DNA of 64,000 nucleotides from Streptomyces sp. SAT1 (GTDB taxonomy: Bacteria; Actinomycetota; Actinomycetes; Streptomycetales; Streptomycetaceae), in contig NZ_CP015849.1 of assembly GCF_001654495.1 (NCBI RefSeq), positions 4,501,501 through 4,565,500 on the forward strand, read 5' to 3'. A program made the translations under genes and the position numbers. The notes under the pieces are model-generated. The model was given only the letters and a program-made list of their open reading frames with translations, did not search any database and was not told the DNA's origin. This document shows positions 23,776 through 31,934 of this stretch, in pieces; within the stretch, counting starts at the first letter, position 1; the number at the start of each line of letters is the position of its first letter.

Positions 23776-24675
23776 GACCTCCAGCACCTGCACCGCCCAC
23801 GGCGCGTAGCCGCCCTTCTCCGGGTCCGGCTTGTACTGGGCGAAGGCGGGCAGGCCGTTGGCCCGCACCGGCACCAGCCGGGAGTTCGCGCAGGCCGCGC
23901 CCATCGTCGACATGAAGCCGGTGATGTCGGACGGGCCGGTCAGCCACAGGTCGAACGGCGGCATCGTCATGACCGCGTCCTCGTGCAGCAGCGCGGTCAG
24001 CGCCGTCATGTCGTACCCCTCGAACGCCTTCACATAGCGCTCCAGGAGCTTCTGCTGTTCCTCGTCCAGCGGGTCGGACACCTCGGCGCCCGCGCCGCTC
24101 TCCTCCCGCTCGGCGAGGGTGGCGCGGGCCCGCTGGAGGGCGCTGTTGACCGAGGCGACCGTGGTGCCGAGCAGCTCGGCGACCTCGCTCGCCCGCCAGG
24201 CCAGCACCTCGCGCAGGATCAGCACGGCCCGCTGCTTGGGCGGCAGCCGCTGGAGCGCGGCCATGAAGGCGAGCCGCACGGACTCCTTGGCGACGGCCGC
24301 CTCCGCCGGGTCCCCGGCCGTGGGCAGCACCCGGCCGTCCGGCACCGGCTCCAGCCACACATGGTCCGGGCGGGGGGCCAGGGCCGCCTGCGCCAGCGGT
24401 GTCGACTCGGTCAGGTCCATCGGTCTGGCCCGCTTGCCGCCCGCCGTCAGCATGTCCAGGCACACGTTCGTCGCGATCCGGTACAGCCAGGAACGCAGGC
24501 TGGAGCGGCCCTCGAACCGGTCGTGGCTGCGCCAGGCGCGCACCAGGGTGTCCTGGACCGCGTCCTCCGCCTCGAAGGACGAGCCGAGCATGCGGTAGCA
24601 GTAACCGGTCAGCTCGACGCGGTGCTTCTCCAGCTGTGTCGCGAGGTCCGCCGTCGCCGCCGTGCCGTCGCCCAT
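23659..24675 (-). CDS. ECF sigma factor with C-terminal SnoaL-like domain
   Basis: RNA polymerase sigma factor of 338 aa, longer than a minimal ECF sigma (~190 aa). Region 2 is at about residues 15-85 (LTGYCYRMLGSSFEAEDAVQ, LRSWLYRIATNVCLDML) and region 4 at about 140-195 (LPPKQRAVLILREVLAWRASE, VNSALQRARATL). The C-terminal ~120 residues form a SnoaL/NTF2-like domain (YVKAFEGYDMTALTALLHEDAV) as in SigJ/SigG-type ECF groups, where it modulates activity in place of an anti-sigma factor. ATG 24675 is used. The overlapping convergent STAS gene may be coregulated in an antisense sense. Confidence 0.87.
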   Translation of the reverse strand: MGDGTAATADLATQLEKHRVELTGYCYRMLGSSFEAEDAVQDTLVRAWRSHDRFEGRSSLRSWLYRIATNVCLDMLTAGGKRARPMDLTESTPLAQAALAPRPDHVWLEPVPDGRVLPTAGDPAEAAVAKESVRLAFMAALQRLPPKQRAVLILREVLAWRASEVAELLGTTVASVNSALQRARATLAEREESGAGAEVSDPLDEEQQKLLERYVKAFEGYDMTALTALLHEDAVMTMPPFDLWLTGPSDITGFMSTMGAACANSRLVPVRANGLPAFAQYKPDPEKGGYAPWAVQVLEVSAGRITGFHCFLDTQRWFPLFGLPLRLEGEADQVEQQG

Positions 24676-24834
24676 CGTCGTCCACCCACCCCTGTGGCCG
24701 TACCGTCCGAGTGCGTCGTCGCACCCGACACCCCGGAAGCTACCGCAGCCCACTGACAACGGCCCCCGGAGCCGGTAAACCGGCAGGTCAGGAGGGTCAG
24801 GAGGGCAGGGTGAGGGAGCCGGTGCCGGTCCGGC

Positions 24835-26154
24835 TCAGGCCACCGCCGCCTCGCGCCGTGCCGTGCGCCGGGCCGCGCGCGAGCCGAGTGCCGTGATCGC
24901 CACGACCCCCGCCACGGCCAGCAGGCCGACGCCGACCGTGCCGTCCCAGCCCTGGCCGTGGAAGGCCGTCGCACCGACCGTGCTGCCCACGCTGGAGCCG
25001 ATGTAGTACGCGGACTGGTACAGGGCGGACGCCTGGGCGCGGCCGTGCGACGCGGTCCTGCTGACCGCCGAGGAGGCCACCGCGTGCCCGGCGAAGAAGC
25101 CCGCGGTGATCAGGACCAGGCCCAGCAGCACGGACACCAGCGAGTCCGGCACGGACAGCAGCAGGCCCGCCGCCGTCGTGGCGCCCGCCAGGTACAGGGC
25201 GCCCCGGCGGCCCAGCCGCCCCACCAGACGGCCGGCCGTCGACGCCGACACCGTGCCCACCAGGTACACCAGGAAGATCGAGCCGACGATGCCCTGCGGG
25301 AGCGAGAAGGGCGCCTCGGTCAGGCGGTAGCCGATCACCGTGTAGACGCCGCCGAACACCGTCATGAACAGCGCGCCGATCGCGTACAGGCGGCGCAGCA
25401 GCGGGTCGGAGAGGTGGTCGCGGACCGTGCCGGCCAGCACCCGCGGGCGCAGCGAGCCCGGTGTGAAGTGGCGCGGCGCCGGCAGCAGCAGGCGGAAGGC
25501 CACCGCGCACGCCACCGCGATCAGGCCGACCAGCCCGACCGCGACCCGCCAGCCCCACTCCTGGGCGACCCAGCCGGTGATGACCCGGCCGCTCATCCCG
25601 CCGACGCTGTTGCCCGCCACGAACAGGCCGATCGCCGTGACCAGCGCCTTGGGCCGGACCTCCTCGGCGAGATACGCCTGCGCGGAGGCGGGCACCCCGG
25701 CCAGCGCGGCGCCCTGGAGGGCCCGCAGCACCACCAGCGCGCCCAGCGACGGGGCGAAGGGCACCAGCAGGCCGACGGCCACCGCGACCACCAGCGACGC
25801 CGTCATCACCGTACGCCGTCCGAAACGCTCCGAGAGCGCGCTCATCGGCAGGACGAACAGGGCCAGGCCGCCGGTCGCCGCCGCCACCGTCCAGCTCGCC
25901 TCGCTCGCCGCGACCCCGAACTCGCCGGAGATCAGCGGCAGCAGCGCCTGCGTGGAGTACAGCAGGGCGAAGGTGGCGACCCCGGCGAGGAAGAGGGCGA
26001 GGCTCATCCGGCGGTAGCCGGGACCGCCGGGCGCCATCCGGGAATCGGCGGAGGAGACGGACGAGGCCGGAGAGATGGACGAGGCCGGGGAGTCGGAGGA
26101 GACGGCGGGGGAGGCGTCCACGGCGGTGGACGCCCCGGTATCGGCGGGAGACAT
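24835..26154 (-). CDS. MFS transporter (YnfM-like)
   Basis: Major facilitator of 439 aa with about twelve membrane segments. The Ser/Ala/Asp-rich N-terminus of roughly 45 residues is an unusual extension. Family motifs are present: SALSERFGRRTVM (loop 2-3 motif A) and the equivalent AGRLVGRLGRRGALY in the second half. Homologues export drugs or arabinose-like solutes; nothing here fixes the substrate. It is divergent from the LysR gene at 26217 with only 62 bp between, so that regulator probably controls it. Confidence 0.85.
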   Translation of the reverse strand: MSPADTGASTAVDASPAVSSDSPASSISPASSVSSADSRMAPGGPGYRRMSLALFLAGVATFALLYSTQALLPLISGEFGVAASEASWTVAAATGGLALFVLPMSALSERFGRRTVMTASLVVAVAVGLLVPFAPSLGALVVLRALQGAALAGVPASAQAYLAEEVRPKALVTAIGLFVAGNSVGGMSGRVITGWVAQEWGWRVAVGLVGLIAVACAVAFRLLLPAPRHFTPGSLRPRVLAGTVRDHLSDPLLRRLYAIGALFMTVFGGVYTVIGYRLTEAPFSLPQGIVGSIFLVYLVGTVSASTAGRLVGRLGRRGALYLAGATTAAGLLLSVPDSLVSVLLGLVLITAGFFAGHAVASSAVSRTASHGRAQASALYQSAYYIGSSVGSTVGATAFHGQGWDGTVGVGLLAVAGVVAITALGSRAARRTARREAAVA

Positions 26155-26181
26155 GCTTCGACGGTAGGAAGGGCGCCTTCA

Positions 26182-26209
26182 TCCGTCCAATGCACGGACT
26201 CGCCATAAT
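26182..26209. promoter_or_regulatory. Divergent MFS/LysR promoter region
   Basis: An inverted repeat TCCGT-N7-ACGGA at 26182-26198 is a plausible LysR-type operator. A CATAAT -10-like hexamer at 26204-26209 ends seven bases before ATG 26217, consistent with a leaderless lysR transcript. The functional assignment is by position only. Confidence 0.45.
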
Positions 26210-26216
26210 CGTTCCC

Positions 26217-27191
26217 ATGGTGCATCAGCAGAGGTCACAGGGGCGTCTGTCACCGTCCGGTGACACAGAAGTCATGACAGAGCGGACCAGCGAGGAGATC
26301 ACGCGGCTGCTCGCGCCCCGGCTCGCCCACTTCGCCGGGGTCGCCCGCACCGAACACGTCACCCGCGCCGCGCAGGAGATGCGGGTCCCGCAGTCCACGC
26401 TGTCGCGGGCCATGGTCCGGCTGGAACAGGACCTCGGCGTCGACCTGTTCGCCCGGCGCGGCCGCACCGTCTCCCTCACCCCCGCCGGACGCACCTTCCT
26501 CGGCTCCGTGGAACGCGCCCTCGCCGAGATCACCCGTGCCGCCGACGAAGTGCGCGCCGACGCCGACCCGGCCACCGGCAAGGTCGCCTTCGGCTTTCTG
26601 CACACCATGGGCGCCGAGACCGTGCCCGGCCTCCTCCAGGCGTTCCGCGCCGACCACCCCCGGGTCCGCTTCAGCCTGGTCCAGAACTACGGCGAGGCCA
26701 TGCTGGAGCGGCTGCGCGCCGGTGAGCTGGACCTCTGCCTCACCTCTCCGGTGCCCGAGGCCCCCGACCTGGTCGCCCGCCGCCTCGACGAGCAGAAGCT
26801 GCGCCTGGTCGTCCCGGCCGGGCACCGGCTCGCCGCCCGGCGCCGGATCCGGCTGGCCGAGGCCGCCGAGGAGACCTTCGTGACCCTGGAACCGGGCTAC
26901 GGCATGCGCCGGATCGCCGACGCGCTGTGCCGGGAGGCCGGGTTCACCCCGCGCATCGCCTTCGAGGGGGAGGAGACGGAGACCCTGCGGGGCCTGGTCG
27001 CCGCCGGGCTCGGCGTCGCCCTGCTGCCCCCGCCCGCCGTCCCCAGGCCCGGCGTGGCCGAGCTGACGGTCACCGCTCCGCGCGCGGTCCGCGAGATCGG
27101 CGTGGCCTGGCTGGAGGGCCATCCGGACACCCCGCCGGTGGCCGCGTTCAAGAAGTTCCTGCTCTCCCGGCGCGGCAGACTGCTGCCGTGA
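26217..27191 (+). CDS. LysR-family transcriptional regulator
   Basis: DNA-binding regulator. The winged helix (LAHFAGVARTEHVTRAAQEM, PQSTLSRAMVRLEQDLGVDLFARRGR) is followed by a periplasmic-binding-like effector domain (VAFGFLHTMGAETVPGLLQAF to the C-terminus). ATG 26217 gives 324 aa and fits a leaderless promoter; ATG 26274 would give 305 aa, nearer the family norm, and is the main alternative. Divergent from the MFS exporter, the classical LysR arrangement of regulating the adjacent opposite gene. Confidence 0.85.
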   Translation: MVHQQRSQGRLSPSGDTEVMTERTSEEITRLLAPRLAHFAGVARTEHVTRAAQEMRVPQSTLSRAMVRLEQDLGVDLFARRGRTVSLTPAGRTFLGSVERALAEITRAADEVRADADPATGKVAFGFLHTMGAETVPGLLQAFRADHPRVRFSLVQNYGEAMLERLRAGELDLCLTSPVPEAPDLVARRLDEQKLRLVVPAGHRLAARRRIRLAEAAEETFVTLEPGYGMRRIADALCREAGFTPRIAFEGEETETLRGLVAAGLGVALLPPPAVPRPGVAELTVTAPRAVREIGVAWLEGHPDTPPVAAFKKFLLSRRGRLLP

Positions 27192-27463
27192 CGGGGGACG
27201 GCCCGGTACGGCCCGCCACAAGGGCCGGACCAAGCCCGGACACACGGGCCGGACGAGCACGACCGGCCGCCCCCGCCCGCCCCCGAACCCCGACGGCACA
27301 CCCCAACCGGGACCCCGGGGGCCGGCTCCCCGGGGTGGACCGCCCTCCGGACCGCCGGAACCGGCCGTCCGTGCGGGGCCTCCGCGACCGGCCACCTGGG
27401 CGGGGGTGCCGCGCCCGGTCGCCGGACCGGCCCCCGCGCCCGGCCGGGCGGCGGCGCGACGGT

Positions 27464-28228
27464 CTACCGCCGCCGCAGCGTCGTGCCGAACCCCGCTGCC
27501 AGCGGCATCCGCAGCCCCAGCGGCGGCGGCGCGGCCAGCGCGTCCTGGACCGGCCGGGAGAAACCCCGGTCGAACAGCGCGCCCAGCACGAAGTCGGCGG
27601 TGAGCGCGGCGACTTCGCTGCGGTACTGGCGTAACCCGTGCCGGTCGGAGTGGACCTCGAAACGGCACACGTCCCGGTTCGCCTTCTTCGCGCGCTCCGC
27701 GAAGCGGAAGGACAGCTCGGGATCGGTGCGTTCGTCGTTGGTGCCGTGCACGATCAGCACCTGGCGCCCGGCCAGCTGCCGGACCGGTTCGGGCGAGGCG
27801 GCGACGTCGTCCTCGGGCAGCCAAGGGGCCAGGGCCACCACGGAGTTGACCGCCTCGTGACCGGCCGAGCGCAGCGCCGCCCGGCCGCCCATGTCGAGCC
27901 CGGCCAGGCACACCGGCACGTCGCCGTAGCGCCGTACGGTCTCCTCGACGGCCCAGGTGGCGTCCTGCGCGAGATGCGCCTCGCTGCCGTTCCAGCCGCT
28001 GTAGCGGTAGTGGACCACATGCGCGGCCAGCCCCTCGGCGCGGCCCGCGCGGGCCAGCCCGCGCCCCAGGGTCCGTACCGAGGCGGCGGCCAGCACCGCG
28101 GAGGGTCTGCGCGCGGACGTCTCCCGGCCGGCCGGGAGCAGCAGCACCACCGCGCTCACCGTGGCCGGCTCCGGGCCGAGCGTCCTTCCCAGCCGGGCCG
28201 TGCGAACCGGCGTCGCTTGCTGTGCCAT
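27464..28228 (-). CDS. Alpha/beta hydrolase with Asp at the nucleophile elbow
   Basis: 254-aa alpha/beta-hydrolase fold protein. The nucleophile elbow reads CLAGLDMGG with Asp112 where esterases have Ser, as in haloalkane dehalogenases and epoxide hydrolases. The acid (HGTNDERTD, Asp165) and His (SDRHGLRQY, His197) are in the expected places, and the helices between resemble dienelactone-hydrolase-like lipases. The 272-bp gap before it (27192-27463) holds no gene, only GC-rich sequence with GGGCCGGAC repeats. Reaction is unknown; it could also be a non-enzymatic member. Confidence 0.72.
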   Translation of the reverse strand: MAQQATPVRTARLGRTLGPEPATVSAVVLLLPAGRETSARRPSAVLAAASVRTLGRGLARAGRAEGLAAHVVHYRYSGWNGSEAHLAQDATWAVEETVRRYGDVPVCLAGLDMGGRAALRSAGHEAVNSVVALAPWLPEDDVAASPEPVRQLAGRQVLIVHGTNDERTDPELSFRFAERAKKANRDVCRFEVHSDRHGLRQYRSEVAALTADFVLGALFDRGFSRPVQDALAAPPPLGLRMPLAAGFGTTLRRR

Positions 28229-28345
28229 GGCAGAACAGTGTCAGAAGGCTCCGTGTACGCGACCCGTCCGTGCGGTCACCGTTACGTATCGGCGGGTTGT
28301 GCGGAGGCGCGCGGCGGCCGGGGACGCGGCGCGCGCACGGCGCTT

Positions 28346-28368
28346 TCTACGCGCGTAGGGCATAGAGT
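28346..28368 (+). promoter_or_regulatory. Operator and leaderless promoter of adenosine deaminase
   Basis: TCTACGCGCGTAGG at 28346-28359 contains the perfect 12-mer CTACGCGCGTAG and is immediately followed by a TAGAGT -10 hexamer (28363-28368). The -10 ends six bases before the ATG at 28375, so the mRNA is probably leaderless and a bound repressor would block polymerase. Confidence 0.75.
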
Positions 28369-28374
28369 GCGAAA

Positions 28375-29538
28375 ATGACGAGCCAGCCTGCCCGCCCGGG
28401 GAACGCGCCGGGCCGTGACCAGATCCGCCGGGCGCCCAAGGTGCTGCTGCACGACCACCTCGACGGCGGGCTGCGGCCCGCGACCGTCGTCGAGCTGGCC
28501 CGCGCCACCGGCTACGACCGCCTCCCCACCACCGATCCGGAGAAACTGGGCCTGTGGTTCCGCGAGGCCGCCGACTCCGGGTCGCTGGAACGGTATCTGG
28601 AGACCTTCTCCCACACGGTCGGCGTGATGCAGACCCGCGACGCGCTGGTGCGCGTGGCCCGCGAGTGCGCCGAGGACCTCGCCGCCGACGGTGTCGTCTA
28701 CGCCGAGGTGCGTTACGCCCCCGAGCAGCACCTGGAGGGCGGCCTGGGCCTTGAGGAGGTCGTCGAGGCGGTCAACGAGGGCTTCCGGGAAGGGGAGCGG
28801 GCCGCGCTCGCCGCCGGGCGGCGGGTCCGGATCGGCGCGCTGCTCACGGCGATGCGGCACGCGGCGCGCTCGCTGGAGATCGCCGAACTCGCCGACCGGT
28901 ACCGGGACGCGGGGGTCGTCGGCTTCGACATCGCGGGCGCCGAGGCCGGTCATCCGCCCACCCGGCACCTGGACGCCTTCGAGTTCCTCAAGCGGGCCAA
29001 CAACCACTTCACCATCCACGCCGGCGAAGCCTTCGGGCTGCCGTCCATCTGGCAGGCGCTCCAGTGGTGCGGCGCCGACCGGCTCGGGCACGGGGTGCGG
29101 ATCATCGACGACATCGAGGTCCGCGCGGACGGCACGGTCGTGCTCGGCCGGCTGGCCGCGTACGTCCGCGACAAGCGCATCCCGCTGGAGCTGTGCCCCA
29201 GCTCCAACCTCCAGACCGGCGCCGCCGCCTCCTACGCGGAGCATCCGATCGGCCTGCTGCGACGGCTGCACTTCCGCGCCACTGTCAACACCGACAACCG
29301 CCTGATGTCCCACACCACCCTGAGCCGCGAATTCGAGCACCTTGCCGACGCGTTCGGCTACACGCTCGACGACATGCAGTGGTTCTCCGTCAATGCGATG
29401 AAATCAGCGTTCATTCCTTTCGATGAACGTCTGGCCATGATCAACGATGTGATCAAGCCCGGATATGCGGCGCTGAAATCCGAATGGCTGTTCCGGCAGA
29501 CCGCTTCCACCAGCGGTTCTTCCGCCACGGAAGGATGA
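28375..29538 (+). CDS. add: Adenosine deaminase
   Basis: Converts (deoxy)adenosine to (deoxy)inosine, the substrate for the purine nucleoside phosphorylase at 43205-44029. 387 aa. Zn ligands and catalytic residues are visible: LLHDHLDGG (His-x-His), HAGEAFG with catalytic Glu, LGHGVRI and NTDN with the metal Asp. Bases 29380-29538 (FIPFDERLAMINDVIKPGYAA) use clearly more A/T-ending codons than the rest of the gene. No Shine-Dalgarno precedes the ATG. The operator upstream ties this otherwise isolated gene to the nucleoside regulon. Confidence 0.93.
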   Translation: MTSQPARPGNAPGRDQIRRAPKVLLHDHLDGGLRPATVVELARATGYDRLPTTDPEKLGLWFREAADSGSLERYLETFSHTVGVMQTRDALVRVARECAEDLAADGVVYAEVRYAPEQHLEGGLGLEEVVEAVNEGFREGERAALAAGRRVRIGALLTAMRHAARSLEIAELADRYRDAGVVGFDIAGAEAGHPPTRHLDAFEFLKRANNHFTIHAGEAFGLPSIWQALQWCGADRLGHGVRIIDDIEVRADGTVVLGRLAAYVRDKRIPLELCPSSNLQTGAAASYAEHPIGLLRRLHFRATVNTDNRLMSHTTLSREFEHLADAFGYTLDDMQWFSVNAMKSAFIPFDERLAMINDVIKPGYAALKSEWLFRQTASTSGSSATEG

Positions 29539-29676
29539 TGACGCGATATCTGGGGTGACGGCGGGGAGAGTTGTTTTCACCATCCGTCCGCAATTCGATG
29601 TTTGCGGTACGGCACTCGCCGTGTTTACGGTCGAGAACCGCTCAGTCCCCCGTCTTCCAGTCAAGGACGCGTTTAC

Positions 29677-30030
29677 ATGAAGCAGTCTGCCGTCAAGACC
29701 CTCGGTGTCGCCGCCCTCGGTGCCGCGTTCGCCGCGGCGGGCGCCGGCGCCGCGAACGCCGCCCCGGCCGCCCCGGACGCCGGCCAGGCGCTGGGCACCG
29801 TCAGCAAGGCGCTCCCCACCGAGAACGTCACCAAGGCGCTGCCGGGGGCCGGTCAGGCGCTCGACCAGGCCAAGCCGACCGTAGCGACGGGCCTCGCCGC
29901 CGCCCAGCCGGTGGCCCAGAGCATGCTCGAACACGGCCCGACCGCCCCGGTCGCCGGTCTGCTCGGCGGCCTCCCGGTCAAGGGCCTGCCCACGCACGGC
30001 CTCCCGGTCAACGGCCTCCCGCTGGGCTGA
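29677..30030 (+). CDS. Small secreted protein of unknown function
   Basis: 117-aa exported protein. The Sec signal peptide (MKQSAVKTLGVAALGAAFAA, cleavage near GAANAA-AP) is followed by an Ala/Gly/Leu-rich mature chain ending in a repeated motif GLPVKGLPTHGLPVNGLPLG. AAGGA lies 10 bp before ATG 29677. No enzyme motif. A similar-style secreted protein lies at 36196-36594, also rich in Gly-Leu/Pro-Val, hinting at a shared envelope role. Confidence 0.75.
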   Translation: MKQSAVKTLGVAALGAAFAAAGAGAANAAPAAPDAGQALGTVSKALPTENVTKALPGAGQALDQAKPTVATGLAAAQPVAQSMLEHGPTAPVAGLLGGLPVKGLPTHGLPVNGLPLG

Positions 30031-30064
30031 CCCGGCTCACCCGGCCGACCCGGTCGACCCGGTT
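30029..30064 (+). repeat. 9-bp tandem repeat starting at a stop codon
   Basis: Four units of ACCCGGNNG/C (30029-30037, 30038-30046, 30047-30055, 30056-30064) begin on the last base of the secreted-protein stop region. Confidence 0.7.
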
Positions 30065-30116
30065 GCCCCCCGCCGGTCCGGCCGCACGTCGGTCCGGCCG
30101 TACGCCGGATCGGCCA

Positions 30117-30167
30117 GTACGCCGCCGGGGCGCACCCCCTGCTTCAGGGTGCGCCCCGGCGGCGTAC
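30117..30167. terminator. Strong bidirectional terminator
   Basis: A perfect 21-bp stem (30117-30137 with 30147-30167, arms opening GTACGCCGCCGGGG) and a 9-base loop sit between the convergent secreted protein and PspC genes. Confidence 0.88.
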
Positions 30168-30178
30168 GGCCGCGTCGG

Positions 30179-30382
30179 CTACCACGCGGTACGGCCCGCC
30201 CTGCCCTCGGCGGGCAGCAGGATCCACAGCGCGAGGTAGAGCACGCACTGCGGTCCGGGCAGCAGGCAGGACAGCAGGAAGATCACTCGCATCGTCGTCG
30301 CGGAGGTGCCGAAGCGCCGGGCCAGCGCGGCACACACTCCGCCGATCACACGGCCGTGGGTGGGACGGGCAAGGGCGCTCAT
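30179..30382 (-). CDS. PspC-domain small membrane protein
   Basis: 67-aa protein that is essentially one PspC domain: VIGGVCAALARRFGTSATTMRVIFLLSC followed by a second hydrophobic segment PQCVLYLALWILLPAE. PspC proteins sit in the membrane and take part in envelope-stress sensing. Start ATG 30382. No psp partners are next to it. Confidence 0.87.
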   Translation of the reverse strand: MSALARPTHGRVIGGVCAALARRFGTSATTMRVIFLLSCLLPGPQCVLYLALWILLPAEGRAGRTAW

Positions 30383-30472
30383 CTCGATGCCTCCGTGGGC
30401 TGTCGGTGCGGGCCCCGGCGGGACCCCTTCATGACCTCCACGCTACGGAGACGAAGGGGATGAAGCGTCGCT

Positions 30473-31024
30473 CTACGGGGCGATCCCGACCCTGGGAATC
30501 GTCGGGGTCCGACCCTGAGCCGTCTCCTCCGCGGGTACGGTCCGCCGCAGCGGCCGAACGGTCCTGCGGCGCAGCCGGGCACGGACCGCCGGGACGACCG
30601 CCCCGTGCACGAGGGCCACCCCCGCGGTGTTCAGCAGCATCGTGTCCACGTCCACCACCCGGCCGGGCACCCCCGACTGCAACAGCGCGATCCCCACGGA
30701 CACCAGCGCGCCCGCCGCGGTCGTCCGCAGCCCGGACGGCAGCGGACGGGAGTCGATCCGGCCGTGCGCCATCGGCAGCAGGACCCCCAGCGGTGCCAGC
30801 AGCACCAGCCCCTCGCCGATCCGCCGGACCGCCTGGGCGCCCCCGAGGGCGAGATCGGCGCGGATGGTGGTGAGCGGGCGCAGATTCGCCGGCATCACCC
30901 AGGGGACGTCCAGCGGGCGCAGCATCAGCCAGGCGACGAGCGCGAGATGGGCGGCAAGGAGGACACTCCCTGCCACACGGACGCGGAACGCGGCACTGCC
31001 GCAGGCGGACCCTTCAAGCTGCAC
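30473..31024 (-). CDS. VanZ-like membrane protein
   Basis: 183-aa integral membrane protein with four to five hydrophobic segments; VanZ family features include LRPLTTIRADLALGG, GLVLLAPLGVLLPM and SVGIALLQSGVPGRVVDVDTMLLNTAGVALVHG, where the Arg-x-x-Asp-x-x-Asp block near helix 4 is typical. The C-terminal tail is Arg-rich and cytoplasmic. GTG 31024 is chosen because longer starts only add low-complexity sequence. Function of chromosomal VanZ-like proteins is uncertain. Confidence 0.75.
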   Translation of the reverse strand: MQLEGSACGSAAFRVRVAGSVLLAAHLALVAWLMLRPLDVPWVMPANLRPLTTIRADLALGGAQAVRRIGEGLVLLAPLGVLLPMAHGRIDSRPLPSGLRTTAAGALVSVGIALLQSGVPGRVVDVDTMLLNTAGVALVHGAVVPAVRARLRRRTVRPLRRTVPAEETAQGRTPTIPRVGIAP

Positions 31025-31208
31025 GCCCCCCAAGACGCGGCGCTCCCCACGATCGGTTCCGCCCCCGGCCCCTACCCCGGTGAGTCCCGCGCCACACCCG
31101 GACCCGTCCGGCGCGTACGGCGCGTACGGCGGCGGGCGAGGGCGCAACGCGTACGGCCCGGCGCGTACGGAACCGTCCCGCCCCTGCCCCGCCCCGGCCG
31201 TACGGCTC

Positions 31209-31934
31209 TCAGGAGCCCGTGACCTCCGAGGACGGGGGCTTCGTCGTGCCGGGGCGGGAGCGCAGCTCGTCGGTGCACGCGTAGCGGCTCAGGCGGTCGT
31301 CGCCGGGACCGCCGAGGACCACCGAGCCGTCGCCCTCGGCCGCCGCCGAGTCGGAGAGCGTGCAGACGATCTGGGCGAGCGCGTACGGATCGAGGCCGCC
31401 CGGCGCGGTGCTCAGCCGCAGACTGTCCTCGGGGTCCTTGGGACGCGGCCCGGAGACGGTCAGACCGGCCGGGACGTGCGTGGTGTACCCGGCGGCCTGC
31501 TCGGCGGCCGAGGGCGGCGCCGCGAGCTGGCCCAGCAGCCCGCGGGCCACGATCAGCCGCCGCTGCGCGTCCGCCGCGCCCTCCGGCACCGGCACCGAGC
31601 GGTCCACCGTCACCAGCGAGGCGCCGCAGAGCAGGAACGTCTGCACCGGCACCCCGCGCGAGGTCTGCGTCACCACGTCCGGCTGGGACAGCGAGCACGG
31701 CACCCGCGACGGCGCGCCGCCGAAGTCCGTGGGCACCCCGGTCGGCCGGATCCCGCAGCCGGCCAGCAGCAGGGCCAGCGCGGACAGCGCCAGCAGCGCC
31801 CCGCGCGGCCGGCGGCTCCGCCGGCCACGATCGTTCCAGTCGTTCCAGTCGTTCCAGTCGTTCCGGTCGTTCCGGTCGTTCCGGTCGCTTCGGTGTGCGG
31901 ACGCCCAGCGCCCTCGGGTCCCGCGCGCCCTCAC
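31209..31934 (-). CDS. Lipoprotein of the afsQ operon with repeat-expanded N-terminus
   Basis: 241-aa lipoprotein encoded last in afsQ1-afsQ2-lipoprotein; its GTG overlaps the afsQ2 stop (GTGA). The lipobox is LALLLAGC. Unusually, about 48 residues precede the hydrophobic core, including (R/W)ND repeats from a 9-bp DNA tandem array, and no alternative ATG/GTG start lies between them and the lipobox. The mature domain has four further cysteines (PCSLSQ, LLCGASL, IVCTLSD, YACTDEL), perhaps two disulfides. The operon position suggests a role in signal perception by AfsQ2. Confidence 0.8.
   Translation of the reverse strand: MRARGTRGRWASAHRSDRNDRNDRNDWNDWNDWNDRGRRSRRPRGALLALSALALLLAGCGIRPTGVPTDFGGAPSRVPCSLSQPDVVTQTSRGVPVQTFLLCGASLVTVDRSVPVPEGAADAQRRLIVARGLLGQLAAPPSAAEQAAGYTTHVPAGLTVSGPRPKDPEDSLRLSTAPGGLDPYALAQIVCTLSDSAAAEGDGSVVLGGPGDDRLSRYACTDELRSRPGTTKPPSSEVTGS
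31831..31893 (-). repeat. Seven-copy 9-bp tandem repeat inside the lipoprotein gene
   Basis: TCGTTCCAG three times then TCGTTCCGG three times and a decayed TCGCTTCGG. It encodes WND/RND repeats in the n-region of the signal peptide. The unit length is a multiple of three, so copy-number change keeps the frame. Confidence 0.88.
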
